Of a stretch of DNA of 64,000 bases, positions 46,438 through 56,479 are shown piece after piece. The notes beneath the pieces are model-generated. The model did no database searches. It saw only the letters and a program-made list of their open reading frames with translations, and was not told the origin of the DNA. The first letter of the stretch is position 1; each line of letters starts with the position of its first letter. The translations under genes were made by a program, and so were the position numbers. This DNA is from Bombyx mori. Lineage: Eukaryota; Arthropoda; Insecta; Lepidoptera; Bombycidae. The DNA lies in contig NC_085129.1 of assembly GCF_030269925.1 (NCBI RefSeq), positions 13,383,501 through 13,447,500 on the forward strand, in the 5' to 3' direction.

Positions 46438-46690
46438 GGCCGCGCAAACAATGGCCGGGCTAACAAAAGCCGGGCGAACAAAGGCCGGGCGATCGAGTGG
46501 TCGATGAGCACGTCCGCGCGTGACGGGTGCCTCTATCGGAATACCGTGTTGATTAATTCAATGGTGTAGTGTATATACTTATCTGAAGTGAACGCCTTTT
46601 GGCCGGCAAGGCGCATGACTTTTATATTTCTTTATTACATTTAAACATATTTATTTAAATATTTTCTGTATAATAATTAAAGAACGGACG

Positions 46691-46945
46691 GTTATCGTGG
46701 TATAGACATGTGATGCGTAGAGAGGAGATGAATATGACTAGGAGATGTATGGAAAATGATAGTGCAAGATAGAGGGGGAAGAAGTCGACCAAAGAAGACA
46801 TGGATGGAGTGTGTGAATGACAATATGAGAGAGAGAGGACTGAGTGTTGAGTTGACGGCTAATAGAAGAGAATGGAAGAAAAAAAATGGCTGTGTCGACC
46901 TCACCTAGTGGAATAAGATGGAGAAAAATAAGGAGAAGAATACAC
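46691..46945 (+). pseudogene. RTE-type LINE C-terminal fragment
   Basis: WYRHVMRREEMNMTRRCM, then a KTWMECVNDNMRERG segment: a sister of the copy at 4227-4480 without its expanded (GA)n. It contains frame breaks and ends with a CACCTAGTGG block and an AAG-rich stretch. Confidence 0.65.
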
Positions 46946-47409
46946 TACTATTACTGAGCGATAAGAGGAGCACATAGACATCAAGAAATTAAATTAAAAA
47001 GACTTGCAGATTCACAATTATAATCCAGGAGGAATCGAGGTTTCGAATGAGTGTGCGCGTTAGCAATTGCGAGCATACAGATGCGAATTTGAAATATGCT
47101 ACGAATGAAGACTAGCTTTCCCACCGTCTTTGTAAAATATGTCATTTCAATAAAGTAGTTATACACAGTCCATCATCTATGTATTACTCTCTATCGCACT
47201 AGTAATAAAGACGAAATTAAAACATAAAAGTTTTATTAATTATGCCCGTGACTCTCGAAACATCGGTTTTCGCGAGTTCAAACAAGTGTTCGCAAATATA
47301 TACTTTTCTATTATTCACTTCGATAATAGTACTATTGATCCAAGATGATTAACTTGTGGGAAATTAAACAACAACATAGCTACAAATCGTCTTATAAAAC
47401 AACTTACAA
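46946..47409. other. no recognisable feature
   Basis: Unassigned AT-rich sequence. Confidence 0.4.
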
Positions 47410-47708
47410 CTTCACGTCATTGCAGATCCTCCTGATCCATTAACGGTGCTTTTAGGTACCTCAAGCACCGGTCACCGTCCTCCCCGAACCCGTCCATAGA
47501 CATAACCCACTGAGTTCCTCGCCGGATCTTCTCAGTGGGTCGCGTTTCCGATCCAGTGGTAGATTCTGCGAAGAACTGCTCTTGCTAGGGCCAGTATTAG
47601 CAACACTCCCGGCTTGAACCCCGAGAGCTCACCTACACGCCCGGTTACGCTGACATAGCCTCTCAAGGTAGGTCTAAGGTCTGAAGGCTAGCAGCTTAGG
47701 AAGGAAAA
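47410..47708 (+). mobile_element. Jockey-type LINE 3' tail
   Basis: Begins in the ORF2 C-terminal codons (ATTAACGGTGCTTTTAGGTA), continues through CTCGCCGGATCTTCTCAGTG and ends with an A-run at 47705. Plus-strand orientation. Confidence 0.8.
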
Positions 47709-47721
47709 AAAATCATACGAG

Positions 47722-47772
47722 TAAAACACGCATCTTATCCTTTAGGCCACGACTATGGCTGTGATCTCGCCT
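47722..47772 (-). mobile_element. Bm1 SINE head fragment
   Basis: CTTATCCTTTAGGCCACGAC is the complement of the Bm1 tRNA-like head. Nothing else of Bm1 is attached. Confidence 0.65.
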
Positions 47773-47940
47773 ATAAGTCTAGTGCATAGTGTCTAGTGCG
47801 CCTATAGGTAGGAAATAACAAAAGAAAAAAAAAAAATGTGTGCGTGTACTAGTGTACACACGTAAGAAGTGAAACTTGTTTATGGCCTTATTTTTTCGAA
47901 AAATGATCTACATGCAACTTTCTAGAAATTGGTTAAATAA

Positions 47941-48060
47941 AGTTAAATTAGATAAAGTTTAAACAAAAGGATTTTATTATCATAGACATGAATACAAAAA
48001 AGTTAAATTAGATAAAGTTTAAACAAAAGGATTTTATTATCATAGACATGAATACAAAAC
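47941..48060. repeat. 60-bp tandem duplication, 59/60 identical
   Basis: Unit 47941-48000 and unit 48001-48060 begin AGTTAAATTAGATAAAGTTT and differ only in the last base. The pair lies between inverted words GAAGTGAAACTT (about 47868) and AAGTTTCACTTC (about 48137), possibly marking a small element. Confidence 0.9.
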
Positions 48061-48149
48061 AGATGGCGCGTAACGGAAAAAAGTGACGCGTAACCGAAAA
48101 ATGTGACGGTAAATTTTTTTCCAACGCCGATAAGGAAGTTTCACTTCAA

Positions 48150-48910
48150 CAAATTGCTCTCGTGTTTAGTTCTGTGCACGTGGTATGAGTAAATGACATC
48201 GCGTGGCATCGACCGGACCCCCAACGGACGGATACGCGATGCACCCGAAATAGACATCCACATTTAACCGGCATTAGAACGAAGAGCTTTATTAGTGTTC
48301 TGAGTCATTTGCTGGAATTTCGAGGATGTGCCGGCCGGATCTATTTGAGGACTTTTTGCTTTTACGCTCGTTAGAGATCGGGAGGGGTTTTTCGTTTAAA
48401 TACGTCGAATGTTTTTAATTAAATGACGTCATTATCTTCTTATATTTGAGCTGTATAATGAAATTAGGCTTAGTGACGTAAGATGTTTTATTGGTATCTG
48501 CATATTAAGCATTGTTTTTTGTTTGTATTATCCTATCATCTTATACTATCGCACCATTCAACGCAACTTCATATCTATTACGGGGTGTAAAAAAAAACGT
48601 TCCCAAACCCTTATAAGTAATAAACGTAAAAACATTGTTCATTAGCAAAGCTAAGCATAAACTAAGCAAAAGCACTCGTATATTATTTGTAAAGCCGCAA
48701 TGTAGCTAAGGTATCTGGTATTTTATCGAGGCTGCCATCGCGTGCATCTCTTGACTTCTGAACGCTAAAAGGGAAGATCTTTCACCTTGTAGCCGAAATC
48801 ACTCGGCAGACCGACACGTCGAGCAAAATGTTATTGTTCTTACTTATCTCAATGAAAACACATTTGAAAATATCATTAGCGCGATTCAGGCGTGTCATAT
48901 ATTTTCTATA
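48150..48910. other. no recognisable feature
   Basis: Moderately GC-rich to 48400, then AT-rich; no gene or partner repeat. The block 48770-48900 faintly resembles 62810-62940 (GGGAAGATCTTTCACC and GCGCGATTCAGGC-like words). Confidence 0.4.
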
Positions 48911-48915
48911 CTATT

Positions 48916-49313
48916 TTTACGCGCTGGGGTTCGGGATAAATAAAAATGTTGCACCAAAGTACAACTTAAAACTGTACTCAGAACACTCAAAGAACACTGT
49001 AAAATTCTTAATTCACTTCTTCCGCTTCGCTTCAGGTGATCCGTTCGCTGTTTCGCTTCGAGTAGTTCCGATTACTAGCTGACTGCGTGCCATCTCTGCA
49101 ACGTTTTTATAGTTGATACGACATTCCTAGAATCGTCGAAAACATTCCTCGAGCTCTGTCGATTCCTCCAACAAGTCGAGTACCTTCGACGTGTGTTTCC
49201 GCTATCTGACAATAGATGGCGTTGTACTTCCCGAGCGTTCTAGGTGTTACTAGATCCTTCGATATTCGTTCGGCTATTCGCCGATAGATGGCGTTACTCT
49301 TACCGACGTAACA
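48916..49313 (-). mobile_element. solo LTR, copy 2, with 5-bp TSD
   Basis: On the minus strand it starts TGTTACGTCGG. It is flanked by CTATT at 48911-48915 and 49314-49318, a 5-bp target duplication of the size made by many LTR retrotransposon integrases. 398 bp, aligning with copy 1 at 34595-34949 except for about 40 extra bases. No coding sequence of an LTR element is present in the window. Confidence 0.8.
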
Positions 49314-49318
49314 CTATT

Positions 49319-49740
49319 ATAGTTGCCGCCGCCGCTATTTGAGAACATTACTATCGCTACACTAAAATGTCAAATGCAAAAACAAATCCTAGTTGACAAA
49401 TGTGTAGTCGTACCATTAATTTTCGAGGCTATCTAATAAGTCGCTGCATTCTTTTTTCTCTACGAATCACGCCTGCACCCGATTTAATCGTTTAGAAAAA
49501 CTTTCACCAAACTCACTTAGCGTTCGTGACCGAGATCGGCGAAGAAAAAAGAAAAAAATTAAAAGTTTACAAAAATTCCCGAGAAGATTTCACCATCGCG
49601 GCCGCCTGACGTTTCTGCAGTAAGCCATATGCCAACAGTCTTTCGGGTTTATTAAGTATCACGAAAAACATTGCTATTACGATTAATTATACATTAATTT
49701 TCAGAGACTTTTAAATATTCATTTTGTTTTTAATTTAAGA
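49319..49740. other. no recognisable feature
   Basis: Unassigned sequence. Confidence 0.4.
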
Positions 49741-49989
49741 TTATTTTTATTATTGCTTAGATGGGTGGACGAGCTCACAGCCCACCTGGTGTTAAGTAGT
49801 TACTGGAGCCCATAGACATCTACAACTTAAATGCGCCACCCACCTTGAAATATAAGTTCTAAGGTCTCAAGTATAGTTACAACGGCTGCCCCACCCTTCA
49901 AACCGAAACGCATTACTGTTTCACGGCAGAAATAGGCAGGGGTTGGTACCTATCTGCGCGGACTCACAAGAGGTCCTAGCACCAGTAAG
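49741..49989 (-). mobile_element. Bm1 SINE, 5'-truncated
   Basis: GCTTAGATGGGTGGACGAGC through GGTCCTAGCACCAGTAAG: the 3' half in complement. Confidence 0.85.
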
Positions 49990-50771
49990 ATCAACGAACC
50001 CAGAAAAAATCTCGATTGATCTATTATATTTTTACTTCTTTACTATCTATACTCATCCACGGTGATGAATCTTATTATAAATTTGCTAACGTAGATTAGG
50101 GAAGGAGACCGTATATACGAAAAAATTAAAACTACAAAGACGTATCTATTACAATATTATGTTTTTAAATTATTGCTGATACTCATTATTATGTCTTAAT
50201 CATCATCCAACCTTATCTCTAAGTTAATACGTAATAAGGGACTAAAAGTTTTCCGTTCTCTCGCCAATAATCCTTTTGTAACAAACCACCGTGACAGATG
50301 GATATTCTATTGTTGAAAATTTTTCCAATTTCCACCACCATTTCCACTTCAATGAGATTTTTGCATTTTTTTTTAGATATACCTAACTGTTATACGTATT
50401 CATGCGGTAACTGAAAAGTCAAACGAAAAATACAATAGAAAAATGAATTTTCGATCTTAAGAATCCTATACTCATTAATATACATTTATGAACAATATAA
50501 TATACATAGATATAATCAAATTATACAATGTATTTGATTGTTAAATATTCTATTCGATACCTCAAAGTATTTGTGAAATTTTCAAATGAAAACCTCATAT
50601 TATCTCAAGTTGGGGAGTGGAATTTGTTTTATGATATCAATATGCTCCTGTGATCATTTAGCACCGAATAAACCGGCTCACATAACAAGGCAATAAATAA
50701 TTTTACGTTTTTTAACAGCCAAGGTATATTAGCTAGCGTATACCAAACTGTAACCCAAGATTGCTTAGCAA
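49990..50771. other. no recognisable feature
   Basis: AT-rich; no gene visible. Confidence 0.4.
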
Positions 50772-51208
50772 CAGATTTTTTTTAATTTATTGCTTAGATG
50801 GGTAGACGACCTCACAGCCCACCTGTTGTTAAGTGGTTACTGGAGCCCACAGACATCTACAACGTAAACGCGCCACACACCTTGAAATATAAGTTCTAAG
50901 GTCTCAGTATAGTTACAACGGGTGCTCCACCCTTCAAACCGAAACGCATTACTGCTTCACGGCAGAAAGCAGGCAGGGCGGTGGTACCTACCCGCGCGAA
51001 CTTACAAGTGGTCCTACCACCAGTAATTACGCAAATTATAATTTTGCGGGTTTGATTTTTATGACACGATGTAATTCCTTCACCGTGGAAGTCAATCGTT
51101 AAGTAAGTATTTCATTAGAAAAATTGGTACCTGTCTGGGATTCGAACACCGTTGCATCGCTTCAAAACGAATGCACCGGACGTCTTATCCTTTAGGCCAC
51201 GACGACTT
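50772..51208 (-). mobile_element. Bm1 SINE, full length
   Basis: Complete: T-rich tail on the left, body, and tRNA-like head at 51140-51208 (GGGATTCGAACACC complement of the B-box; CTTATCCTTTAGGCCACGAC). About 435 bp. It is followed by short tandem words TTCAGAATAGAATTGA at 51208-51262. Confidence 0.9.
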
Positions 51209-51262
51209 CAGAATAGAATTGACTGAATTCAGAATAGAATTGATAGATTGAATAGAATTGAC

Positions 51263-52009
51263 CTAGACAGTGTTTTACTTGTAACAGGACCTAAAGAGTT
51301 AGTGTTTAGGGTATAAGTTAGGAAAATGAGTTAGGTTATTTCTTTTTGGGATGGGTGACAGGACCGTGTATCCGTTTGATCTGTTGAATAGCCGGATATC
51401 CTATCATCATTAAAGCTCTTTGACTTTAAGACTTTATAAACAAAAATTTAGAAGGTTACAAATCAAGGTACCATTTATTAGCGTCAAATAGTTGGAATGG
51501 GCGCTTAGATTGCAAGCAGCTGAAGCTCTTAGTTCGGTTAAGTCTGCCAAAGATCATCGCTCAGACTGACGGGAAGACGATATAACTATTTCACAACGAA
51601 AAAAAATTAAAATTAACCTAAAGAATCCAATTCGCAGCATCGTATGATGAAATAAATTTAAACAGCCCTTATTCAATTCTGCCCCCTCTAAGAAATCAAG
51701 TTAATTTTTCACGTCTGCAAACCTTATTTTCAGTTGAAGCGAAAGTTGATTTTAATGTTATTTATTCAAGGAACAGCCGGCGGAATTATGCGAGGGTGAG
51801 CGAAGAGCGTGATGGAGAGATCGTCGCTCGCATTAGTACAGCGAATCAATTTCAAAGAGATCTTACTATGGACGCAAAAGTCATTGGTTGCGAGAACTTT
51901 TGATTATAATTTTTTCTATCTACCAATCTGAGAGTAACCTCGAGACGCTGTACAGGTCTTTCATTTGCTCGAGCTCAGCCTCAAACATCTGCCCTAGTAA
52001 TAACATTAT
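51263..52009. other. no recognisable feature
   Basis: Unassigned. A short Jockey-tail relic sits at 52010-52078 (AAGATCCGACGAGAAACTCA), minus orientation. Confidence 0.4.
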
Positions 52010-52424
52010 TTCGCTGAATCTGTTGGAACGAAATCGGGTTTTCTGATAAGATCCGACGAGAAACTCAGCGGGTTGAACTTTTGAAACACGTTGATTACTT
52101 CATGTGTTTATATACTTATTTTAGTATGAAATTAAACAAAACTTTTATAGAAAGACTGAAAAGTAAAATTAGCTGATGTCACCTTATATCGGATACCGAA
52201 ATGTATAGGGTGTAATATAAGTAAGGTTTCAAATTCGAAAAATTACTTTCCTTTTGCACCAGCAAATCATAGAGATCCAGGAGGCCAAAACTAGTTCCTA
52301 AGTGTTTCGGGTTTCCTCTGAACGGGCGCGGATGATTCCAGAAAATGCCGCGTAGGCTGTCCTACAGGATTTTTTTTGTTAAAACGGAGGCAGGTGAACG
52401 AACCCAACTACCTACTTATGGGAA

Positions 52425-52606
52425 GGTACCACCACCCAGCTTACTTCTGCCGCGTAGCAATCATGCGTTCCACTTTAAGAGACCGTAGAGCGGTTATACA
52501 ATTAAATCTACCTCCTTATCTCTCAATATGTGTGGTGGCATTGACTTCGTGATGTCTATAGCATCTAGTCTAAACCACATAACATTAAATAGGCTAAGTG
52601 TCGTTT
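52425..52606 (+). mobile_element. Bm1 SINE 3' part, strongly diverged
   Basis: GGTACCACCACCCAGC, CTTCTGCCGCGTAGCAATCA and GTGGTGGCATTGACTTCG follow the Bm1 order with many changes. Confidence 0.5.
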
Positions 52607-53680
52607 CGTAGTCAAACGCTATTTTTTAAATACTTTTAATCTGCGTTCAAAAATGTTTGGGGTTTTTATTGTGCGCTCTGCTGACTACTTAAAACAGTGG
52701 CCATGACTACATCTGTGTGCAAAAAATGCTTGCGTTTGGACAAAAGGTAAGGGAAAGTGGGAAGCCATGACTTATCATCGCAAATAATTTCCTATTACAG
52801 GCAAAGTCTAAGCCGCTTTTCCAATTTTCTAAAATAAACATTACTCGGGATCTTTCCGATATGACACAAGTTTCAATGTGAACTTACTTGAGTATTCGCG
52901 CGTGGTTTTCTTTCATTTTTCCGCTGAAGTAATTTTCTTGAAGGTTTTCTCAAGTTAGACTGTAGTTATGGCTACTTGAAAAAATTCTATATGAACTTTG
53001 TGCTTTTGTATTTATAAATCGATAAATATTATTCAGTTAGTCTCAGGCTTACATTGGTGTATATTTTACAATTGGTGTATATTTTTAATTAGGGGACGGG
53101 ACATTAACAAAAGAACTGACTGATCACTGTGGATAATTTATACTACATACAACGACCACAAAGGAGGAAGCACTCCTATGTTATGAATGACGGAAATACG
53201 CATACGAGATCAAAACAAACGGGTTGTATTAATATACACAGGGCACAACACATTCCTTTGCTGTTCTGGATCCATTTTATTTGGATCCAAATAAGAAACT
53301 ATTGGCATTCGCTTTCCGAAAAATATTTACGGCACCAACTTTAGAATAAACTATAGCATAGGTCCTATTCCAAACAAATTTTGAAAAGAATCCTCTACCG
53401 GTACCATTTTTAATCGAAGCTATGCTTATATAAAAATAAATTATATAGGGACTTGACAAACATAAGAAAATAAATCAAGTACCGTTGTGATATCTATGGA
53501 CTCTGGTAAGACCGGGGTATTAAAAAAATTATTTAAGATATATATTTCTGAAAACGTCTGTTTTGGTTTATCAATATTTTAAAATGTGGATCTCATTACG
53601 ATCGAGCGTTGAAAATGAAAGATAATATAAAATGAAAGATATTGATTTTTTGGTACCGTCCAAAATATTTGCAACCCGCT
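52607..53680. other. no recognisable feature
   Basis: AT-rich; no gene visible. Confidence 0.4.
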
Positions 53681-53689
53681 TTTACATTG

Positions 53690-53790
53690 AGTCTGAGAAT
53701 AGAGATGCGTTTGCTAACTAAGTAAACTGTTACACGTGTTAATTGGTTTATGGGAGGTATGCATCTTTTCACAACCTAATGCTTGTGATA
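53690..53790 (+). repeat. direct repeat flanking the nested Bm1 block, left copy
   Basis: GGTTTATGGGAGGTATGCAT and CCTAATGCTTGTGATA recur at 55115-55266 in the same order and orientation (there with ~40 extra bases). The left copy ends just before the Bm1 head. Confidence 0.7.
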
Positions 53791-53916
53791 ATTATTATTA
53801 TTTTTTAAAACGTCCAGTGCATTCGTGTTGTGCGATGCACCGGTGTTCGGATCCCAGGCGGGTACCAATTGTTCTAATGAAATACGTACTTAGCAAATGT
53901 TCACGATTGACGTCCC

Positions 53917-54650
53917 TACCCCATGATCTGTAAGCGGAGTAAAATGTCCCTTCGGAACAAGGTGACACTTTACAAAACTTGCATAAGGATCCGTCATGAC
54001 TTACGCGAGTGTGGTGTTCGCTCACGCGGCCCGCACACACATAGACACCCTTCAATCTCTACAATCGCGCTTTTGCAGGTTAGCCGTCGGAGCTCCGTAG
54101 TTCGTGAGGAACGTTGACCTACACGACGACCTGGGCCTCGAATCTGTACAGAAATACATGAAGTCAGCGTCGGAACGGTACTTCGATAAGGCTATGCGTC
54201 ATGATAATCGCCTTATCGTAGCCGCCGCTGACTACTCCCCGAATCCTGATCATGCAGGAGCCAGTCACCGTCGACGCCCTAGACACGTCCTTACGGATCC
54301 ATCAGATCCAATAACCTTTGCACTAGACGCCTTCAGCTCTAGGAGCAGGCTTAGGGACCTCGGTAACCGTACTCGTCGAACTCGACAAAGAGTTCGCCGT
54401 GCAAACTAACCCATGAATCAGCTCGCTGAGTTTCTCGCCGGATCTTCTCAGCGGGTCGCGATTCCGATCCGGTAGTAGATTCATTCGCGAAGCAGCTACT
54501 CTTGAGCTGTTAGGTCTCCTTCGGAGGCGCTCGGGTAGCTGTTAGCAAATCACACCCCTCCTGGCTGAGCCTTTGCTCGCCCACCTGTCCTGGTGAAACT
54601 GGAAAGGCCTCCGGGCCACCAGTAATCCTTCAATCATAAAAAAAAAAAAT
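53917..54650 (+). mobile_element. 5'-truncated Jockey LINE with 10-bp TSD
   Basis: Same family as the complete element at 41383-46543 and closely similar to its last ~730 bp. The target duplication ATTGACGTCC is at 53907-53916 and 54651-54660. ORF2 C-terminus is damaged by an extra base after CTTGCATAAGG (frameshift) and a TGG-to-TAG change in the codon before FVRNVDLHDD. Poly(A) at 54639-54649. Confidence 0.95.
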
Positions 54651-54677
54651 ATTGACGTCCACGGTGAAGGAATAACA

Positions 54678-54902
54678 TAGTATAAAGCAAAGTCGCTTTC
54701 TCTGTCCCTATATTTGTCCCTATGTATGCTTAAATCTTTAAAACTACGCAATGGATTTTGATGCGGTTTTTTTTAATCGATAGAGTGATTGAAGAGAAAG
54801 GTTTATAATTAGAGAAAGGTTTATAATAACATCCATGAAATAGTGGAGAAATCAATAATAAATTACAGTTTCCGAAGCGTAGCGAGGGCGGGTCGCCGCT
54901 AG
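54678..54902 (+). mobile_element. mini-Helitron-like element inside Bm1
   Basis: 225 bp ending GGGCGGGTCGCCGCTAG before T. It sits between A54677 and T54903 with no target duplication; excision restores the Bm1 word AACATCATGTAA. The 5' end starts TAGTATAAAGCAAAGTCG, not the usual TC, so family assignment is less certain. Confidence 0.55.
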
Positions 54903-55114
54903 TCATGTAATTAAAATCAAACCCGCAAAATTATAATTTGCGTAATTATAACGACCACTCCGGTGACCACTTAACACCAAGTGGGCTGTGAGCTCATCCA
55001 CCCAGCTATGCAATAAAAAAAAAAAGGCTCCGAAATTGGACATCATTTGAAATGTCGACCCCAAATATCCCAATACTCGTGGAAGGTTTCCGGGATACAT
55101 TGCATAGTTACATT

Positions 55115-55266
55115 ACATTTTACATTGGGTTCGAGAATAGACATGCGTAATGACATAAATCCATACTAATAGAAATATATTAAACGTGCTAACTGGTTTA
55201 TGGGAGGTATGTATCTTTTCATAGCGCCTCATTGTGCACTTACTGTATGGCCTAATGCTTGTGATA
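55115..55266 (+). repeat. direct repeat flanking the nested Bm1 block, right copy
   Basis: Right copy of 53690-53790 (GGTTCGAGAATAGACATGCG, then GGTTTATGGGAGGTATGTAT and GCCTAATGCTTGTGATA). Confidence 0.7.
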
Positions 55267-55341
55267 CTTTAAGTTTTTTTTTTCGTTCTTCTCCCAATTG
55301 ATCATCATCTTCTAGAAGAACTAATTAGTCGCCATGTCGGG

Positions 55342-55363
55342 GAGAGAGAGAGAGAGAGAGAGA
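55342..55363. repeat. (GA)n microsatellite
   Basis: About 11 GA units within otherwise unassigned sequence (55267-55470). Confidence 0.9.
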
Positions 55364-55472
55364 TATCGCCTAATAAAGAGCCACTAGATGACGGAAGGCC
55401 GTGCTCTCCGCTGGTTCGGACCCAGTGAGGTATCCAGTGGACGCATATGGCGGCAAAAATATGTGATTCTTT

Positions 55473-55861
55473 TTGACGTGACAACGTCTTATAATTCGAT
55501 GGAGCCGGCTGCATGCACGAAAAAACATAATTCATGCGGCGTTACCTCGCTCTCAGGCGTTCCGTTTAAGGCTTGAAGTGCAAGCGAGAGCGCGCAACGA
55601 GCGACAAAGATGCACAATCGGCCTCCGCGTTCGGCAGCGTTCGACATGTCTCTCTCCTACTTGAGTGAGCGATGCATCCGCGTGGACAGCTGCTATACAA
55701 TAATACATTTACATGTTTTCGTCAAGTATGAAGTTCAGTGAAAAGTGAATGTGGTGTCAATTGTTTATAGCAACGATATTTGCGATAATTGAAAAATGAA
55801 ACCATTCCATCCTACGAATAAATAATCCATCAGTATTTTCTTATGACGTTGTCACGTTCAA
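55473..55861. mobile_element. MITE-like element with CGTGACAACGTC termini
   Basis: Left end TTGACGTGACAACGTCTTAT at 55473, and the complement of the right end (TTGAACGTGACAACGTCATA) from 55861. The ~390-bp interior is GC-richer than its surroundings and non-coding. Superfamily unknown; target duplication not clear. Confidence 0.55.
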
Positions 55862-56364
55862 CTATCGTCAGTAAAACGACTTTACAGACAACCGATTTTT
55901 TTTTTGATATGACATACAATTATTGACTTAAAACCTATCGCATGGACCCGCCGCTTGTTTCTCATCTCAATATATTCTTCATCATCATCCATCGATCGAT
56001 GATCATTCTCGTCGTTGTGCAAGTGTTCTACCGGCTTAGTGAACACAAATAATTTAGAAGAGTGCTGTCAAGTCGTCAGGCTGACCGTCGCCATTACGCG
56101 TCATCCACCAGTCACGTTTCTTGGATTTTGCAGCCTGTAACAAACCATTGACGGGTTGGCAGGTACGTCTACTTCTCATCACTTATCCTCGACCTGTAAT
56201 TCCTCTTTTTGTTCACCTTTTGGCGATACTCGCCCCCACAGGAACCTTTAAAAATATAGAACCAGCGCACCGCCGTGGTGATAATTTCCAATTTAGTTTT
56301 TCCCACAAATAACCCTAATGACGGTACCTGGTTACAATTATTAAAAATCAATTTATTTAATACA
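55862..56364. other. no recognisable feature
   Basis: Unassigned sequence downstream of the predicted polyadenylation site of the secreted-peptide gene. Opposing short frames at 56121-56351 have no motif. Confidence 0.4.
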
Positions 56365-56367
56365 TAT

Positions 56368-56373
56368 TTTATT
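56368..56373 (-). terminator. polyadenylation signal of the secreted-peptide gene
   Basis: AATAAA on the minus strand, 107 bases after the stop codon of the second exon. It is the first AATAAA with a downstream T-containing stretch; an earlier AATAAA lies closer to the stop (about 56455). Used site not verifiable here. Confidence 0.5.
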
Positions 56374-56479
56374 GCCAGTCACATTATTTTTTATGAAATT
56401 ACAATGAGTGTCATGAATTGCAATGAGGAATCATAGCAATTCTTTTGTTGTTTTATTATAAACCTGTGCAGGTAATTCG

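Larger units (their letters stand above)
41383..46543 (-). mobile_element. complete Jockey-clade non-LTR retrotransposon
   Basis: 5161 bp on the minus strand, flanked by a 12-bp target duplication CCGTGTTGATTA (41371-41382 and 46544-46555). Poly(A) end at 41383-41402 (T-run on plus). Order: 5' UTR with two 74-bp repeats, ORF1 (gag-like), ORF2 (endonuclease-RT), ~230-bp 3' UTR. Both ORFs are open and all expected motifs are present. It looks full-length and possibly competent. A 3' fragment of the same family lies at 53917-54650, and a 185-bp one at 25961-26145. Confidence 0.93.
53807..55022 (+). mobile_element. Bm1 SINE split by two insertions
   Basis: Bm1 head 53807-53916; Jockey insertion 53917-54650; Bm1 middle 54651-54677; Helitron-like insertion 54678-54902; Bm1 remainder 54903-55022 ending in an A-run. 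The last segment has also lost about 190 bp of the normal Bm1 body between GCGTAATTA and the CCACTTAACACC block. Confidence 0.88.
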
